In this document: in pieces, positions 22,129 to 30,846 of the stretch
How positions within the stretch are numbered: position 1 is the stretch's first letter
Layout of the letters: each line of letters begins with the position of its first letter
Source: Planctomycetota bacterium
GTDB lineage: Bacteria > Planctomycetota > UBA1135 > GCA-002686595
Direction: 5' to 3'
Length of the DNA: 57,345 bases
Assembly (NCBI GenBank): GCA_016779225.1
Contig: JADHNZ010000017.1
Span: forward strand, 1-57,345
The notes under the pieces: generated by a model
The model's database searches: none
What the model saw: only the letters and a program-made list of their open reading frames with translations
Told to the model about the DNA's origin: nothing
Position numbers and translations under genes: made by a program

Positions 22129-23087
22129 TGGGGAGCCCGCGCATCGGCCTGGTCGGCGCCGGCCGCACGCGACAGGGACTCGGTCCGTTCGTTGCGCGCG
22201 ACCTGCAGGCCGCGGGCGCCGAGGTGGTCGCGTTCTGCACCTCGCGCGCAGAGACCGTTGCCCCTACGCGCGCGCTGCTCGCCAGCCAGGGCGTGGCCTG
22301 TGAGGGCTTCTCGAGCCTGGAGGCCCTGCTCGCGGCGGACCTGGGACTCGAGGCCCTCGCGATCCTGACGCCCCCGGGAGCCCATCGACAGGGCCTCGAA
22401 GCGGCCCTGGAACGCGGTCTGCACGCGCTCTGCGAGAAGCCTCTCTCCCTGGGGCCGGCCGCAGAGGTCGAGGCCCTCGCGGCGGCCTTCGGGGAGCAGG
22501 GGTTGGCCCTCCTCGAGAACTGCCAGTGGCCCTGCACGCTCGAGACGGCTTGGGCCGTCCTCGGGCGTACGCCGGGAGCCGTGCCGCGCACCTTCGCCAT
22601 GGGCCTCACGCCCGAGGGCAGGGGGCGCAAGCTGCTCGAGGATGCACTCTCCCATCCGCTCAGCCTGCTGCAGGCCCTCCACGGGGCGCGCGACGGGAGG
22701 GCCGCCGAACTCAGCCTCGCGGCCGCTGGCATCCGCCCCTGGCGGGCGGGGTACGCGCTCGAGTGCGTGGTCCAGGGGCCGCACGGGCGCACGGAGGTCG
22801 AGGTGCTGCTGGATCCCGCGGAGGTGAGCCCCAAGCCGGCCTGGTACGCCCTCGACGGGGCCCGAGTGGATCGTCGCATCGACCCCGCGAGCTACCGCAT
22901 GAGCCTCGAGGGCCCGGAGCGGAGCCTGCCGCTTCCAGACCCCCTCACCCAGCACATCGCCAGCGTGACCGCCACGCTCGCCGCTACCCTGTCCGGCGCC
23001 GCGCCCCCTCCCTCCACCGGAGCGCTGGTCGAGCGCGCCCACCTCCTGGCCCAGCTGCTCGCCACCTTCGACGCCGGCCTCCCATGA
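22128..23087 (+). CDS. Gfo/Idh/MocA family oxidoreductase
   Basis: A 319-residue NAD(P)-dependent sugar or cyclitol dehydrogenase-like protein. [15 protein letters not shown] is the N-terminal dinucleotide-binding turn. [19 protein letters not shown] and ALCEKPLSL give the family's conserved EKP motif. The C-terminal half is the oxidoreductase sheet domain. The nucleotide loop reads GAGRTRQG rather than the usual GxGxxG, so cofactor preference is uncertain. The start overlaps the Nudix stop by one base and its own stop overlaps the radical SAM start (ATGA). Confidence 0.82.
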   Translation: MGSPRIGLVGAGRTRQGLGPFVARDLQAAGAEVVAFCTSRAETVAPTRALLASQGVACEGFSSLEALLAADLGLEALAILTPPGAHRQGLEAALERGLHALCEKPLSLGPAAEVEALAAAFGEQGLALLENCQWPCTLETAWAVLGRTPGAVPRTFAMGLTPEGRGRKLLEDALSHPLSLLQALHGARDGRAAELSLAAAGIRPWRAGYALECVVQGPHGRTEVEVLLDPAEVSPKPAWYALDGARVDRRIDPASYRMSLEGPERSLPLPDPLTQHIASVTATLAATLSGAAPPPSTGALVERAHLLAQLLATFDAGLP

Positions 23088-24304
23088 CCCACGCGATCCA
23101 CGACTTCGCGCGCAAGCTGCGTGGGCCAGCCGCCCACGAGACCCTGGCAACCTATGTGGCCTGGCGGCGAGAGGTCCGCTCCGCGCGCGAGGCGGGACTG
23201 CAAGAGCCTGCCCCCCCGCGTCGCGCCCCGATCTCGATCAACCTGGACCTCACGACCGCGTGCAACTTCCGCTGCACGCACTGCATCGACTGGGATGTGC
23301 TCAACGGGCGCGAGCGCCACGCGGCGGAGGACCTCTTCGCCTCCCTGCGGTCCATGGCCGCCGAGGGCCTGGCCTCCGTGATTCTGATCGGCGGAGGTGA
23401 GCCCACCCTGCACCCGCTCTTCCTCGACACGGTGCGGCTGCTCAAGGCCGAGCTCGGCCTCGCGGTGGCGATCGTCTCCAACGGCTCGCGCGGCGAGCGG
23501 CTGGTCGAGGCCGCGCGCCTGATGGGAAAGGGCGACTGGATCCGGCTAAGCCTCGACTCCGGCTCGAACGAGCTGTTCCGGGCCATGCACCGCCCGAACG
23601 ATCCGCAGCTGGACCTGGATGCGATCTGCGCTCACGCCCCTGCGATCCGAGCGGCCGGCCCCGAGGTCACCCTGGGCTACAGCTACATCGTCACCTGGGA
23701 GGGCGCGCAGCGGGACGACGAGCAGATCTTCGAGAACATCGACGAGATCGTGCTGGCGGCCGAGCGAGCCAAGGCAAGCGGGTTCCACTACATCGGCTTC
23801 AAGCCGGTCCTCACGCGCACGGAGGATGGGGCCGAGGTGATGGATCCGGCCTCGATGGAGGCCCATGTGGCCGAGGTCGCCGCGCGCATCCGCACCGAGG
23901 TCGAGCGTGCGAAGGAGCTGGCCGACGGGGAGTTCCAGGTCTTCGAGTCGATCAACCTGCGGCTGCTCGAGCAGGGCAGCTGGGAGGAGGCCACCCGCCA
24001 GCCGCGGACCTGCCACATGCAGGCCCTGCGCCAGGTCCTGTCGCCCCTTGGGCTGTTCAACTGCCCCGCCCACCGCGGGGTGGACAAGGCACGCATCGGC
24101 GCAGCGCGGGCGTGGGCCGACGGGGAGGCCGGCGAGGCCTCCCGCGCCTCGACCGCGGCGCTCCTCGACACCTTCGATGCCTCCACCGAGTGCGCCCAGG
24201 TGACCTGCCTCTACCACTCGGTGAACTGGTGGATCGAGGGACTGGTCGCAGACCCCGACGCACCGCTGCCAGACGCGCTCGAGGTGGAGGATCCCTTCCT
24301 GTGA
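23084..24304 (+). CDS. Radical SAM protein with C-terminal SPASM-like cysteines
   Basis: A 406-residue radical SAM enzyme. TTACNFRCTHC binds the 4Fe-4S cluster (C60, C64, C67), and ILIGGGEPTLHP is the SAM-binding GGE motif. The last 80 residues contain CHMQALRQVLSPLGLFNCPAH and a later C-x5-C-L-Y-H, spaced like a SPASM or twitch auxiliary-cluster domain. These enzymes modify peptides or oxidise alcohols such as sugars. With a sugar-type dehydrogenase and a nucleotidyltransferase on either side, a small-molecule substrate is more likely than a peptide, and no precursor peptide gene is seen. Its stop overlaps the next GTG (GTGA). Confidence 0.85.
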   Translation: MTHAIHDFARKLRGPAAHETLATYVAWRREVRSAREAGLQEPAPPRRAPISINLDLTTACNFRCTHCIDWDVLNGRERHAAEDLFASLRSMAAEGLASVILIGGGEPTLHPLFLDTVRLLKAELGLAVAIVSNGSRGERLVEAARLMGKGDWIRLSLDSGSNELFRAMHRPNDPQLDLDAICAHAPAIRAAGPEVTLGYSYIVTWEGAQRDDEQIFENIDEIVLAAERAKASGFHYIGFKPVLTRTEDGAEVMDPASMEAHVAEVAARIRTEVERAKELADGEFQVFESINLRLLEQGSWEEATRQPRTCHMQALRQVLSPLGLFNCPAHRGVDKARIGAARAWADGEAGEASRASTAALLDTFDASTECAQVTCLYHSVNWWIEGLVADPDAPLPDALEVEDPFL

Positions 24305-24786
24305 CGGCTGCCGTCCTGCTCGATGCGACGGCGGCCGCGGAGTGGCTCGCCGCGCGGCGCGAGGGCCTGAGGGTGGGCGTGGCGGTGGGCTGCTTCGACC
24401 TGCTGCATGTGGGGCACGCGCGGCTGCTCGCGGATGCGAGGCGCGCGGTGGACCTGGTCGTGGTTGCCCTGAACACGGACGCCAGCGTGCGGGCGCTCAA
24501 GGGTGAGGGCCGGCCCCTGGTTCCGCTGGAGGAGCGCGCCGAGCTGCTCGCAGAGCTGCGCACCGTGGACCTCGTCACGAGCTTCGCCGCGGAGACCGCG
24601 CACGACCTGCTGCGCCTGCTGCGGCCCGACGCCCTGCTGAAGGGAACGGACCGCACGCCGGACACGGTGCCCGAGCGTGAGCTTGTGGAGGAGCTCGGGG
24701 GTGAGGTCCTGTTCCTGGGTGACCCCAAGGAGCACGCCTCCAGCGTCCTCGCCGCGCGCCTCGAGCAGGGCCCGGCCGGCGGCTAG
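24301..24786 (+). CDS. HldE/RfaE C-terminal-like nucleotidyltransferase
   Basis: A 161-residue cytidylyltransferase-fold enzyme. VGCFDLLHVGHARLL contains the HxGH nucleotide-binding motif. LNTDASVRALKGEGRP and ALLKGTDRT follow the pattern of the ADP-heptose synthase nucleotidyl domain (VNSDAS...KG..RP, VKGGDY). It probably attaches AMP or CMP to a sugar or polyol phosphate. The HldE kinase domain is missing. GTG 24301 overlaps the radical SAM stop. The 3' end overlaps the convergent tonB gene by 4 bp. Confidence 0.82.
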   Translation: MTAAVLLDATAAAEWLAARREGLRVGVAVGCFDLLHVGHARLLADARRAVDLVVVALNTDASVRALKGEGRPLVPLEERAELLAELRTVDLVTSFAAETAHDLLRLLRPDALLKGTDRTPDTVPERELVEELGGEVLFLGDPKEHASSVLAARLEQGPAGG

Positions 24787-25574
24787 CGGTTGGACCCGGG
24801 GTCGAAGACGATCGTCTTCTCTACCACCCACTCGACGGCCTCGCCGTCGCGCCTCCCGGGCGTGTACCGCCAGGTCAGGACGGCCTGGGCGGCGCGCTCC
24901 ACGAGGGGACGATGCCCGCTCCACTCGAGGATCTCGACGCCGTTCACATGCCCGTCCGGGGCCACCGTGATGGCGAGCCTCACGCGCGCCTCGAGCCCGC
25001 GTCGGGAGAGCGCCTCGGGGTAGCTGGGCGGCTCGCACGCCCCGGGCACCTCCACCGGGGCGCTGCTCTCGACCTCGAGGCCGCGGGGCTCGGCAGCAGT
25101 CGCGGCGCTCTCTGGCGCCGCGGCCTGGGCCTGCTCGGAGGCGGGCTCATCGGCCGGCTCTGCCGTGGGCTCTTCCGCAGATGCTTCGGCGCGGCGAGGG
25201 CGCGCGGCGAGGAGGAGGTCGGGCGGGGCGGTCTCGAGGGGGCCCTCCCAGCGCGGCTCGGCGAGGGGCTCGAGGGGCTCCTCGGGAAAGAGCGGCTCGG
25301 CATCGAGGTCCACGGGGCGCGTCTCGGCAAGGAAGGCCTCCACGGACTCGGGGGGCTGCTCGAGGCGCTCGACCCGGGGCTCGAGCGACTCCGCCACCAC
25401 CTCCGGAGCGGGCGCGGACGGCTCGATACGAATCGGGGCCTGGGTCCCGCGCGCCACGCGCTCCGGCAGCGCCCACCAGCCCACAAGACCCAGAGCCAGC
25501 CCCACATGCACGACGGCGGAGCCAGCAAGGGCCCCCGGCCGGAGGGGGGCTGTCCACCGGGGGCGGAGGGCCAT
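24783..25574 (-). CDS. TonB family energy transducer
   Basis: A 263-residue protein. One N-terminal membrane helix (GSAVVHVGLALGLVGWWAL) is followed by a long acidic Pro/Glu/Ala-rich periplasmic spacer (about residues 50-175) and a C-terminal TonB domain, with SYPEALSRRGLEARVRLAI, VEILEWSG and AVLTWRYTPGRRDG. It links the inner-membrane proton motive force to outer-membrane receptors; exbB/exbD are not in the window. ATG 25574 stands 7 nt after TACCCT. It is divergent from the TonB-dependent receptor, its likely partner. Confidence 0.9.
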   Translation of the reverse strand: MALRPRWTAPLRPGALAGSAVVHVGLALGLVGWWALPERVARGTQAPIRIEPSAPAPEVVAESLEPRVERLEQPPESVEAFLAETRPVDLDAEPLFPEEPLEPLAEPRWEGPLETAPPDLLLAARPRRAEASAEEPTAEPADEPASEQAQAAAPESAATAAEPRGLEVESSAPVEVPGACEPPSYPEALSRRGLEARVRLAITVAPDGHVNGVEILEWSGHRPLVERAAQAVLTWRYTPGRRDGEAVEWVVEKTIVFDPGSNR

Positions 25575-25581
25575 GGCCTCC

Positions 25582-25587
25582 AGGGTA
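25582..25587 (-). promoter_or_regulatory. -10-like hexamer TACCCT of tonB
   Basis: TACCCT on the minus strand ends 7 nt before ATG 25574, matching the pepA arrangement and implying a leaderless mRNA. Confidence 0.4.
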
Positions 25588-25606
25588 CGCGCGGGACGGG
25601 CCTTGG

Positions 25607-25685
25607 GTTCACGCCGGCCAGGACCGGCGGTTCCTGGCGGAAGCGTCCCGTTCCCGTGAACCGGGCCCCGGGCTGAGCGTTCACT
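25607..25685. promoter_or_regulatory. Cluster of GTTCAC/GTGAAC half-sites in the tonB/receptor control region
   Basis: Between the divergent genes lie GTTCAC (25607-25612), GTGAAC (25657-25662) and GTTCAC (25680-25685). A short inverted repeat CGCCGG/CCGGCG sits between the first two. Three half-sites in 80 bp suggest a regulator site for this transport system, possibly metal or nutrient responsive. No known Fur or Zur consensus is matched. Confidence 0.3.
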
Positions 25686-25756
25686 GGGGCCTTGACGGGC
25701 CCCATCCTCCTGGGCCCCTCCCCCCCTGGCCCCCCACTCCTGAAGCACCCTTCCCC

Positions 25757-27880
25757 GTGCGCACGCGTCCCCTCGTCCCCGCACTCGCCCTCGTCACCCC
25801 GCTCCTCACCCCCTCCGCGGTGGCGCGCCAGGATGCGCCCCCGCCTCCCCCGGCTGAGGACGAGGTCGAGGATGTGCTGGTGGTGACCCCCAACCAGACC
25901 GCGACCCCGAGCCAGGAGGTCCCCTGGTCCCTGGAGGTCGTTCCGGCAGAGCTCCTGCAGGAGCGCAACCACCGCATCTGGGCGCTGGCCCTGCGCGATG
26001 TGCCGGGGATCCTCGTCCAGCAGACCGGGTACGGGCAGGCCTCTCCCTACATCCGCGGCTTCACCGGGTTCCAGAACCTCGCCCTGGTGGACAGCGTGCG
26101 CCTGAACAACTCGGTCTTCCGGTCGGGTCCCAACCAGTACTGGAACACCATCGACTCCTGGAATGTGGACCGACTCGAGGTGGTCAAGGGACCCGCCTCG
26201 GTGCTGTGGGGGTCCGACTCGCTCGGCGGAACCGTCAATGTTCTGACCCGCACGCCCTTCGCGTGGGAGACCGGCCTGGGCTTCCGCACGGAGGCCCGCT
26301 GGGCCAGCGCGGAGAGCTCCTACCAGCAGCGCATCGAGTCGAGCATCACCAACCAGGAGGACACTGGCGTGCTGGTCGGCGTGACCTGGAAGAACTTCGG
26401 CGACCTCGAGGGTGGGCGCGAGGTGGGTCTCCAGCCTGGCACCGGCTACGACGAGTTCGACGCCGATGTGAAGCTCGAGCACTACCTGGAGGACGGCAGC
26501 CAGCTCACGATCGCCCACCAGCGGGTGCGACAGGACGATGTGCCCCGGACCCACAAGACCGTGAACGGCCTGGACTGGGAGGGGCTCTCCGTGGGGAACG
26601 AGCTGCGCCGCGACCTCGACCAGGAGCGCGACCTCACCTATGTCCAGCTGCGCTCCCAGGACGCCTTCGGAGTGTTCGACTCCTCCACGACCAGCCTGTC
26701 CCACCACCGCCAGGCAGAGCGCCGGGATCGCACCAAGTCCAGCGGCGCTGAGGAGGCCCAGGGCTTCACCGTGGAGACCCTGGGCTTCTTCCAGCACTTC
26801 ACGCTCGGCTCGGCCCTGGGCACCTGGACCATGGGCGTGGACGCCTATCGGGACAGCGTGTCGTCGTTCCTGGACAAGGGAGCCGCCCAGCAGCCCAAGG
26901 ACGACATCCAGGGCCCGGTCGCGGACGACTCCTCGTACCTGACCGCGGGCCTGTTCGCGGAGGATCGGATGCAGGTGACGGAGCGCCTCGACCTCACCGT
27001 GGGCGCGCGCCTGAACCACGCCGCCGTGGACGCTGGGCAGGTGCTCGATCCGGTGACCGAGACGGCGACCTCCATCGAGCAGGACTGGCAGAGCCTGGTG
27101 GGCTCCGCCCGCTTCGGCTACGACCTCGACGGTCCGGCCGTGCGTCTGTTCGGGGGAGTGTCCCAGGGCTTCCGTGCCCCGAACCTCTCCGACCTGACCC
27201 GCCTCGACAGCGCGCGGTCGAACGAGTTCGAGGTGGCCGCCCCGGACCTCGAGCCCGAGTTCACCACGAGCTGGGAGGTCGGCCTCAAGCAGCGCACCGC
27301 CACCCGCAGCGCTCAGGTCGCCCTGTTCTACACCCAGATCGAGGACGGCATCGTGCGCATCCCGACCGGCGCCACCAACCCCGACGGCGATGTGGTGGTG
27401 TCGAAGGCGAATGTCGGGGACGGCTATGTCTGGGGCCTCGAGGCGGGCCTCAGCCAGCGCGTCGGCAGCGCCCTCGAGGTGTTCGGCAACGCCACCTGGA
27501 TGGAGGGCTACCAGGACACCTTCCCCACCTCGGAGCCGGTCCTCGCACGCGAGACCATCACGCGCCTGATGCCCCTCAGCGTCATGGCCGGAACGCGCTG
27601 GACCCACCCGGCCAGCAGGCACTGGATCGAGCTCGTGTTCCGGTACGCGGCGAAGGCTGACCGCCTCAACACCTCGGACGAGCGAGACAGCTCCCGGATC
27701 CCCCCTGGAGGCACGCCGGCCTACATGGTCGCCGACCTCCACACCGGCTGGCGCCTGAGCGATGACCTGCAGCTGCTGGTCGGAATCGACAACCTCGCCG
27801 ACGAGGACTACCGCATCCACGGGTCGGGCCTGAACCAGCCCGGCCGCAACTTCTATGTGACCCTGAGCATGGGCTTCTGA
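25757..27880 (+). CDS. TonB-dependent outer-membrane receptor
   Basis: A 707-residue receptor from GTG 25757 (VRTRPLVPALALVTPLLTPSAVA, a signal peptide). The TonB box EDVLVVT is near residue 35. The plug domain follows (WALALRDVPGILVQQTGYG, IRGFTGFQNLALVDSVRLNN, VEVVKGPASVLWGSDSLGG-like), then a 22-strand barrel. It ends in NFYVTLSMGF, with the terminal aromatic residue needed for outer-membrane insertion. It resembles siderophore or vitamin receptors of the FecA/CirA class; the ligand cannot be read. It is divergent from tonB. Confidence 0.93.
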   Translation: MRTRPLVPALALVTPLLTPSAVARQDAPPPPPAEDEVEDVLVVTPNQTATPSQEVPWSLEVVPAELLQERNHRIWALALRDVPGILVQQTGYGQASPYIRGFTGFQNLALVDSVRLNNSVFRSGPNQYWNTIDSWNVDRLEVVKGPASVLWGSDSLGGTVNVLTRTPFAWETGLGFRTEARWASAESSYQQRIESSITNQEDTGVLVGVTWKNFGDLEGGREVGLQPGTGYDEFDADVKLEHYLEDGSQLTIAHQRVRQDDVPRTHKTVNGLDWEGLSVGNELRRDLDQERDLTYVQLRSQDAFGVFDSSTTSLSHHRQAERRDRTKSSGAEEAQGFTVETLGFFQHFTLGSALGTWTMGVDAYRDSVSSFLDKGAAQQPKDDIQGPVADDSSYLTAGLFAEDRMQVTERLDLTVGARLNHAAVDAGQVLDPVTETATSIEQDWQSLVGSARFGYDLDGPAVRLFGGVSQGFRAPNLSDLTRLDSARSNEFEVAAPDLEPEFTTSWEVGLKQRTATRSAQVALFYTQIEDGIVRIPTGATNPDGDVVVSKANVGDGYVWGLEAGLSQRVGSALEVFGNATWMEGYQDTFPTSEPVLARETITRLMPLSVMAGTRWTHPASRHWIELVFRYAAKADRLNTSDERDSSRIPPGGTPAYMVADLHTGWRLSDDLQLLVGIDNLADEDYRIHGSGLNQPGRNFYVTLSMGF

Positions 27881-27893
27881 GCCCTGCAACGCA

Positions 27894-27934
27894 GAGGGGG
27901 CCGGGACCGCGACAGGCGCGGGCCCGGCCCCCTC
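27894..27934. terminator. Bidirectional stem-loop between receptor and porin
   Basis: A perfect 12-bp inverted repeat GAGGGGGCCGGG / CCCGGCCCCCTC (27894-27905 and 27923-27934) with a 17-nt loop lies between two convergent stops. There is no T-tract. It probably ends both transcripts. Confidence 0.65.
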
Positions 27935-27962
27935 GAGCTCCCTGCCAGCGCAGGGGGCAGGC

Positions 27963-29219
27963 TCAGAAGTCGTAGCGGAGGCGGAAGCCGACCATATCGT
28001 AGTCGCCCTCCTCGTCGCGCTCGGAGAGGCTCCCGCGGATGTAGTTGAGCTGCAGGTTGGAGTGCGCGGTCCAGAGCCAGTTCAGGCCCAGGGTCACGGA
28101 CTCGGCGGCGCCCCCCTCGATCCCGCCATCGGTGAAGTCCGCCCATGAGTAGCGCAGGGCCACCTGCCAGGCGCCGCCCAGCCCCGGTGAGTTGGGCTCC
28201 GGTCGCCCGAGGATGCCCGTCTTGCGCTTCCAGGGCATGAACTCGCCAGTCAGGTAGTGCGAGACATAGACATAGCCCCCATCGAGGCTCGGGCCGGACT
28301 GCCCGCCCGCGCGCCCCACGCGGGTCTGCATCCACTCCGCCGTCACCTGGGTCGGCCCCTGGTTCCAGACCGCCTCGACGCCGGCCAGGGCAGCGCTCTC
28401 GGCGTCGGTGATGTTGGCGTCCAGCCAGCGGCCCTGGGTCCGGGACTCGGGGCGGGTGCGGTAGCGGACGCCGTTCTCGATGTCCGCGAGGCTGCCGGCC
28501 ACTGCCAGGTGGAGGTAGTTGCGGCCGCCGTCCTCGTACCAGACGGTCCGGGCGAGACGAGCCGCCACCTCGGTGTCGGCGTTGTCGTCGACGATGCGCC
28601 CCTCGGTCGCGAACGCGCCGTCCATGAAGTAGAGGCCGTAGCGCCAGTTCCAGGACTGGTCGGCGCTCACGCCGTAGGCCGCGGCGCCGAGGCGGCGAGC
28701 GTCCTGGTTGAAGCCCTCGACCACGAACGGCCGCTCGATGAACACGTTCGAGTTGGACGAGTTGAGGTGATCGAGGCCGTAGGGCCGCTTCTGGTTGCCG
28801 ACACGAACCGTCTGGAGGATCGGGATCCCGTTGAGGCCCACATACACATCCTTCATGGCCAGGTTGTCGGGGCTGCCGAAGTCGACCTCCGACTTGAAGT
28901 GGCCTGAGGTGCCCATCTTCCCGCTCATCCCGAAGCGCGCGCGGCGCAGGAAGGAGGTGTTGTCCACGGGCACATTCTTGCCCAGGTCGTCATCGCCCCA
29001 CTCGGGGGTTGCGAACGCCCAGGTGTCCGCGTGCACGCGCCCGAAGACGCGCACGGACGGCTCGCCCCCCTTGGTGGCTGCGTCCTGCAGCTCGGCGCGG
29101 AGGGAGTCGATCTGCGCCTGGAGACTCTCGAGGGTCACCTCCTCCTGTTGGGCGGGGGCCAGGCTTGCCAGGCCCGCGAGGGAACAGAGGAGAGACGGAA
29201 GGAGCTGAGTGAGCTTCAT
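27963..29219 (-). CDS. OprP/OprO-type outer-membrane porin
   Basis: A 418-residue protein with a signal peptide (MKLTQLLPSLLCSLAGLASLAPAQ cut after the AQ), a short coiled-coil segment (residues about 28-48, LESLQAQIDSLRAELQ) and a 16-strand barrel ending in F (LRYDF). FLRRARFGMSGKM, VGNQKRPYG and LGLNWLW are typical of phosphate-selective porins O and P. A coiled-coil then barrel layout with trimer-like loops fits anion-selective porins; phosphate specificity is inferred only. Confidence 0.87.
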   Translation of the reverse strand: MKLTQLLPSLLCSLAGLASLAPAQQEEVTLESLQAQIDSLRAELQDAATKGGEPSVRVFGRVHADTWAFATPEWGDDDLGKNVPVDNTSFLRRARFGMSGKMGTSGHFKSEVDFGSPDNLAMKDVYVGLNGIPILQTVRVGNQKRPYGLDHLNSSNSNVFIERPFVVEGFNQDARRLGAAAYGVSADQSWNWRYGLYFMDGAFATEGRIVDDNADTEVAARLARTVWYEDGGRNYLHLAVAGSLADIENGVRYRTRPESRTQGRWLDANITDAESAALAGVEAVWNQGPTQVTAEWMQTRVGRAGGQSGPSLDGGYVYVSHYLTGEFMPWKRKTGILGRPEPNSPGLGGAWQVALRYSWADFTDGGIEGGAAESVTLGLNWLWTAHSNLQLNYIRGSLSERDEEGDYDMVGFRLRYDF

Positions 29220-29851
29220 GGATCAGGTGTTCTCGGGCCCGTGGTAGGAGGCTTCCGAGGCGCGAAATCTATGAAGAAGAGGTCAACTGAGCCCGCACTT
29301 CTACGGGTCTTCACGATCTCTTGATGATCCTCTCAACTCCCCCTAATGACAGGCTCAAGAATTGCCGTTCAATGCAAAGAAGCCGCCGCCTGCGTGTGAA
29401 CGCCGTTCACATGGGCCGGACGCACTCCTCGTGCCAATGAGGGGCCGGAGAGGCCTCGCTGCCCGTGAAGCCCGCGCAGCCCTTGTGGCCCCAAGGCAGT
29501 CGGAGCGCAGGTCCCCGCTGCCTCCCAGGCCCCATCCAGAGGGCCCGTTCACTGTGATGCCGCGCAGCAGGCCCCCGCATGCCCGGTGCATGAGCCTGGG
29601 CCACCGCCGCCAGCGCCAGCGCGCCCCGTCCTCGCCCGGGAAACCGGCTCCCAGGGACTCTCGTTGGCACGCGGCGGGGCGCTCCATGGCCCTCAAGGCT
29701 CCCGCCCTGCGGATACGGCTCCCCGCCAGGAGGATCCCGGACGCCAGGGCCGAGAGGCGCGCGGCGCCCGGATCCCTCGCCGAAGGCGGAGTCAGGAGCC
29801 TTGGAGCCGCGTTTGCTCCCAAGAGCGTCATCCGCCCCTTGAGAGCGGAGA
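29220..29851. other. Gene-free region between porin and tRNA-Pro
   Basis: 632 bp without a credible gene. The porin-proximal 140 bp is AT-richer and should hold the porin promoter, with a minus-strand TAGATT (29271-29266) as a possible -10 about 46 nt from the start. A 15-bp palindrome GTGAACGCCGTTCAC lies at 29396-29410. The rest is GC-rich; open frames there lack starts, ribosome sites and family resemblance. Confidence 0.5.
29396..29410. promoter_or_regulatory. Palindrome GTGAACGCCGTTCAC, possible operator
   Basis: A perfect 7-1-7 inverted repeat upstream of the porin gene. Its GTGAAC/GTTCAC halves are the same hexamers clustered between tonB and the receptor, which could mean one regulator for both transport genes. 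Confidence 0.35.
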
Positions 29852-29928
<77 letters not shown>

Positions 29929-29942
29929 ACCGAAGGGCGAGT

Positions 29943-29971
29943 ACTCTACGCAGGCGGGGGCCGACCGTCAA
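29943..29971 (-). promoter_or_regulatory. Promoter of tRNA-Pro
   Basis: The minus strand has -35 TTGACG (29971-29966), a 17-bp spacer and -10 TAGAGT (29948-29943), 14 nt before the tRNA 5' end. It is a clear housekeeping-sigma promoter and the best local guide to the -10 consensus. Confidence 0.75.
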
Positions 29972-30035
29972 TCGCCCCAGGGCGCCTCCCTCGGGCTCTT
30001 CCCGCACACACCGCGCCGACCTGCTCTCCCTGTCC

Positions 30036-30377
30036 ATGGTTCGTCCCCTGCGCACCCAGGAGCGGGTCCCCCCCGTGAGGCCTCGGCATCGGAGCTGGAT
30101 GGGCTCCATGGTGTGTGCCTCGGCCGGCTGGGGGGTCTGGTGGGCGGCCCTGGCCCTGGCCCAGTGGGCCCCCCAGGCCCTGCCCTCCATCCGCACCCTG
30201 GGCTGGATCTCAGCCGTCCCGGCCCTGGCCGGACTGGCCCTCGGCCTCTTCACCGTGCGGGCGAAGGATGTCTGGATCTTCCTGGCGAGCATCCCGATCC
30301 TCGCGAACGGCCTGGTCCTCGCGCTCCCGCTGCTCTTCTCCGAGCGCCTCGAGGCGCTGCTGCGGACGCTCCCCTGA
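30036..30377 (+). CDS. Small membrane protein, function unknown
   Basis: A 113-residue protein with a basic N-terminus ([19 protein letters not shown]) followed by three hydrophobic segments: [37 protein letters not shown] and [24 protein letters not shown] recognise no family. The membrane pattern makes it likely real. ATG 30036 is the first in-frame start; a later ATG at about residue 22 (MGSMVC) would remove the basic stretch. It converges on the DUF420 gene. Confidence 0.6.
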   Translation: MVRPLRTQERVPPVRPRHRSWMGSMVCASAGWGVWWAALALAQWAPQALPSIRTLGWISAVPALAGLALGLFTVRAKDVWIFLASIPILANGLVLALPLLFSERLEALLRTLP

Positions 30378-30378
30378 G

Positions 30379-30395
30379 GCGCGCGAGGCGCGCGC
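30379..30395. terminator. Short stem-loop between convergent genes
   Basis: GCGCGCG / CGCGCGC (30379-30385 and 30389-30395) with loop AGG, immediately after the 30036 gene stop and before the DUF420 stop on the other strand. No T-tract. Confidence 0.4.
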
Positions 30396-30405
30396 TCCCC
30401 CCTGC

Positions 30406-30843
30406 TCAGGCGGGCTTGAGGGGCGCCTGGAGGATCATCCAGGTCCCGGTGACCGCCGCGGAGACCGTGAGCAGGATCACGAGCAGCGCGATCTTCCCGT
30501 GGAGGGACTTCCAGCGCTGGCTTCGCAGGGTTGCGATGCCGGTCACGACCGGCAGCAGGTAGGAGGCCGTCGCCGTCTTCGCGAGGAAGAGGTGGATCGG
30601 GTAGATCCGCCCCGCCGCCTTCAGGTCATAGCTGCGGCCCAGGCGCTCGGCGAAGGCGATGGTGACCCCGAGGGACACCACGGTCACCACGACCAGCTTG
30701 AGGTGCGCGCTGCGCAGGGCCTTGTGGCCCGTCCAGGCCACGGAGAGCAGGAGCACCACCGTGAGCAGGAACATCCCGATGAAGCCGGGCAGGACCGGGA
30801 GACCCAGCAGGTGGGTGTTCGAGGCGAGGGGCAGCTGCAGCAT
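30406..30843 (-). CDS. DUF420-like membrane protein
   Basis: A 145-residue protein with four hydrophobic helices. Histidines stand in membrane segments ([31 protein letters not shown]), as in DUF420 (CtaM/YozB-like) and related haem-oxidase assembly proteins, some of which coordinate haem. The function here is unproven. It starts 3 bp after the gpsA stop, so it belongs to the plsY-gpsA operon. Confidence 0.65.
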   Translation of the reverse strand: MLQLPLASNTHLLGLPVLPGFIGMFLLTVVLLLSVAWTGHKALRSAHLKLVVVTVVSLGVTIAFAERLGRSYDLKAAGRIYPIHLFLAKTATASYLLPVVTGIATLRSQRWKSLHGKIALLVILLTVSAAVTGTWMILQAPLKPA

Positions 30844-30846
30844 GGT

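Noticed and set aside
29346..29352. CTGTCAT half of a Pho box upstream of the OprP-type porin
   Set aside because: Only one half-site is present; no second CTGTCA-like repeat lies at 11-bp spacing, so PhoB control is not supported.
29355..29831. A 158-codon open frame on the minus strand next to tRNA-Pro
   Set aside because: Its product is Arg/Ala/Gly-rich with no motif or start signal, and an open frame of similar length exists on the other strand. This is noise from high GC.
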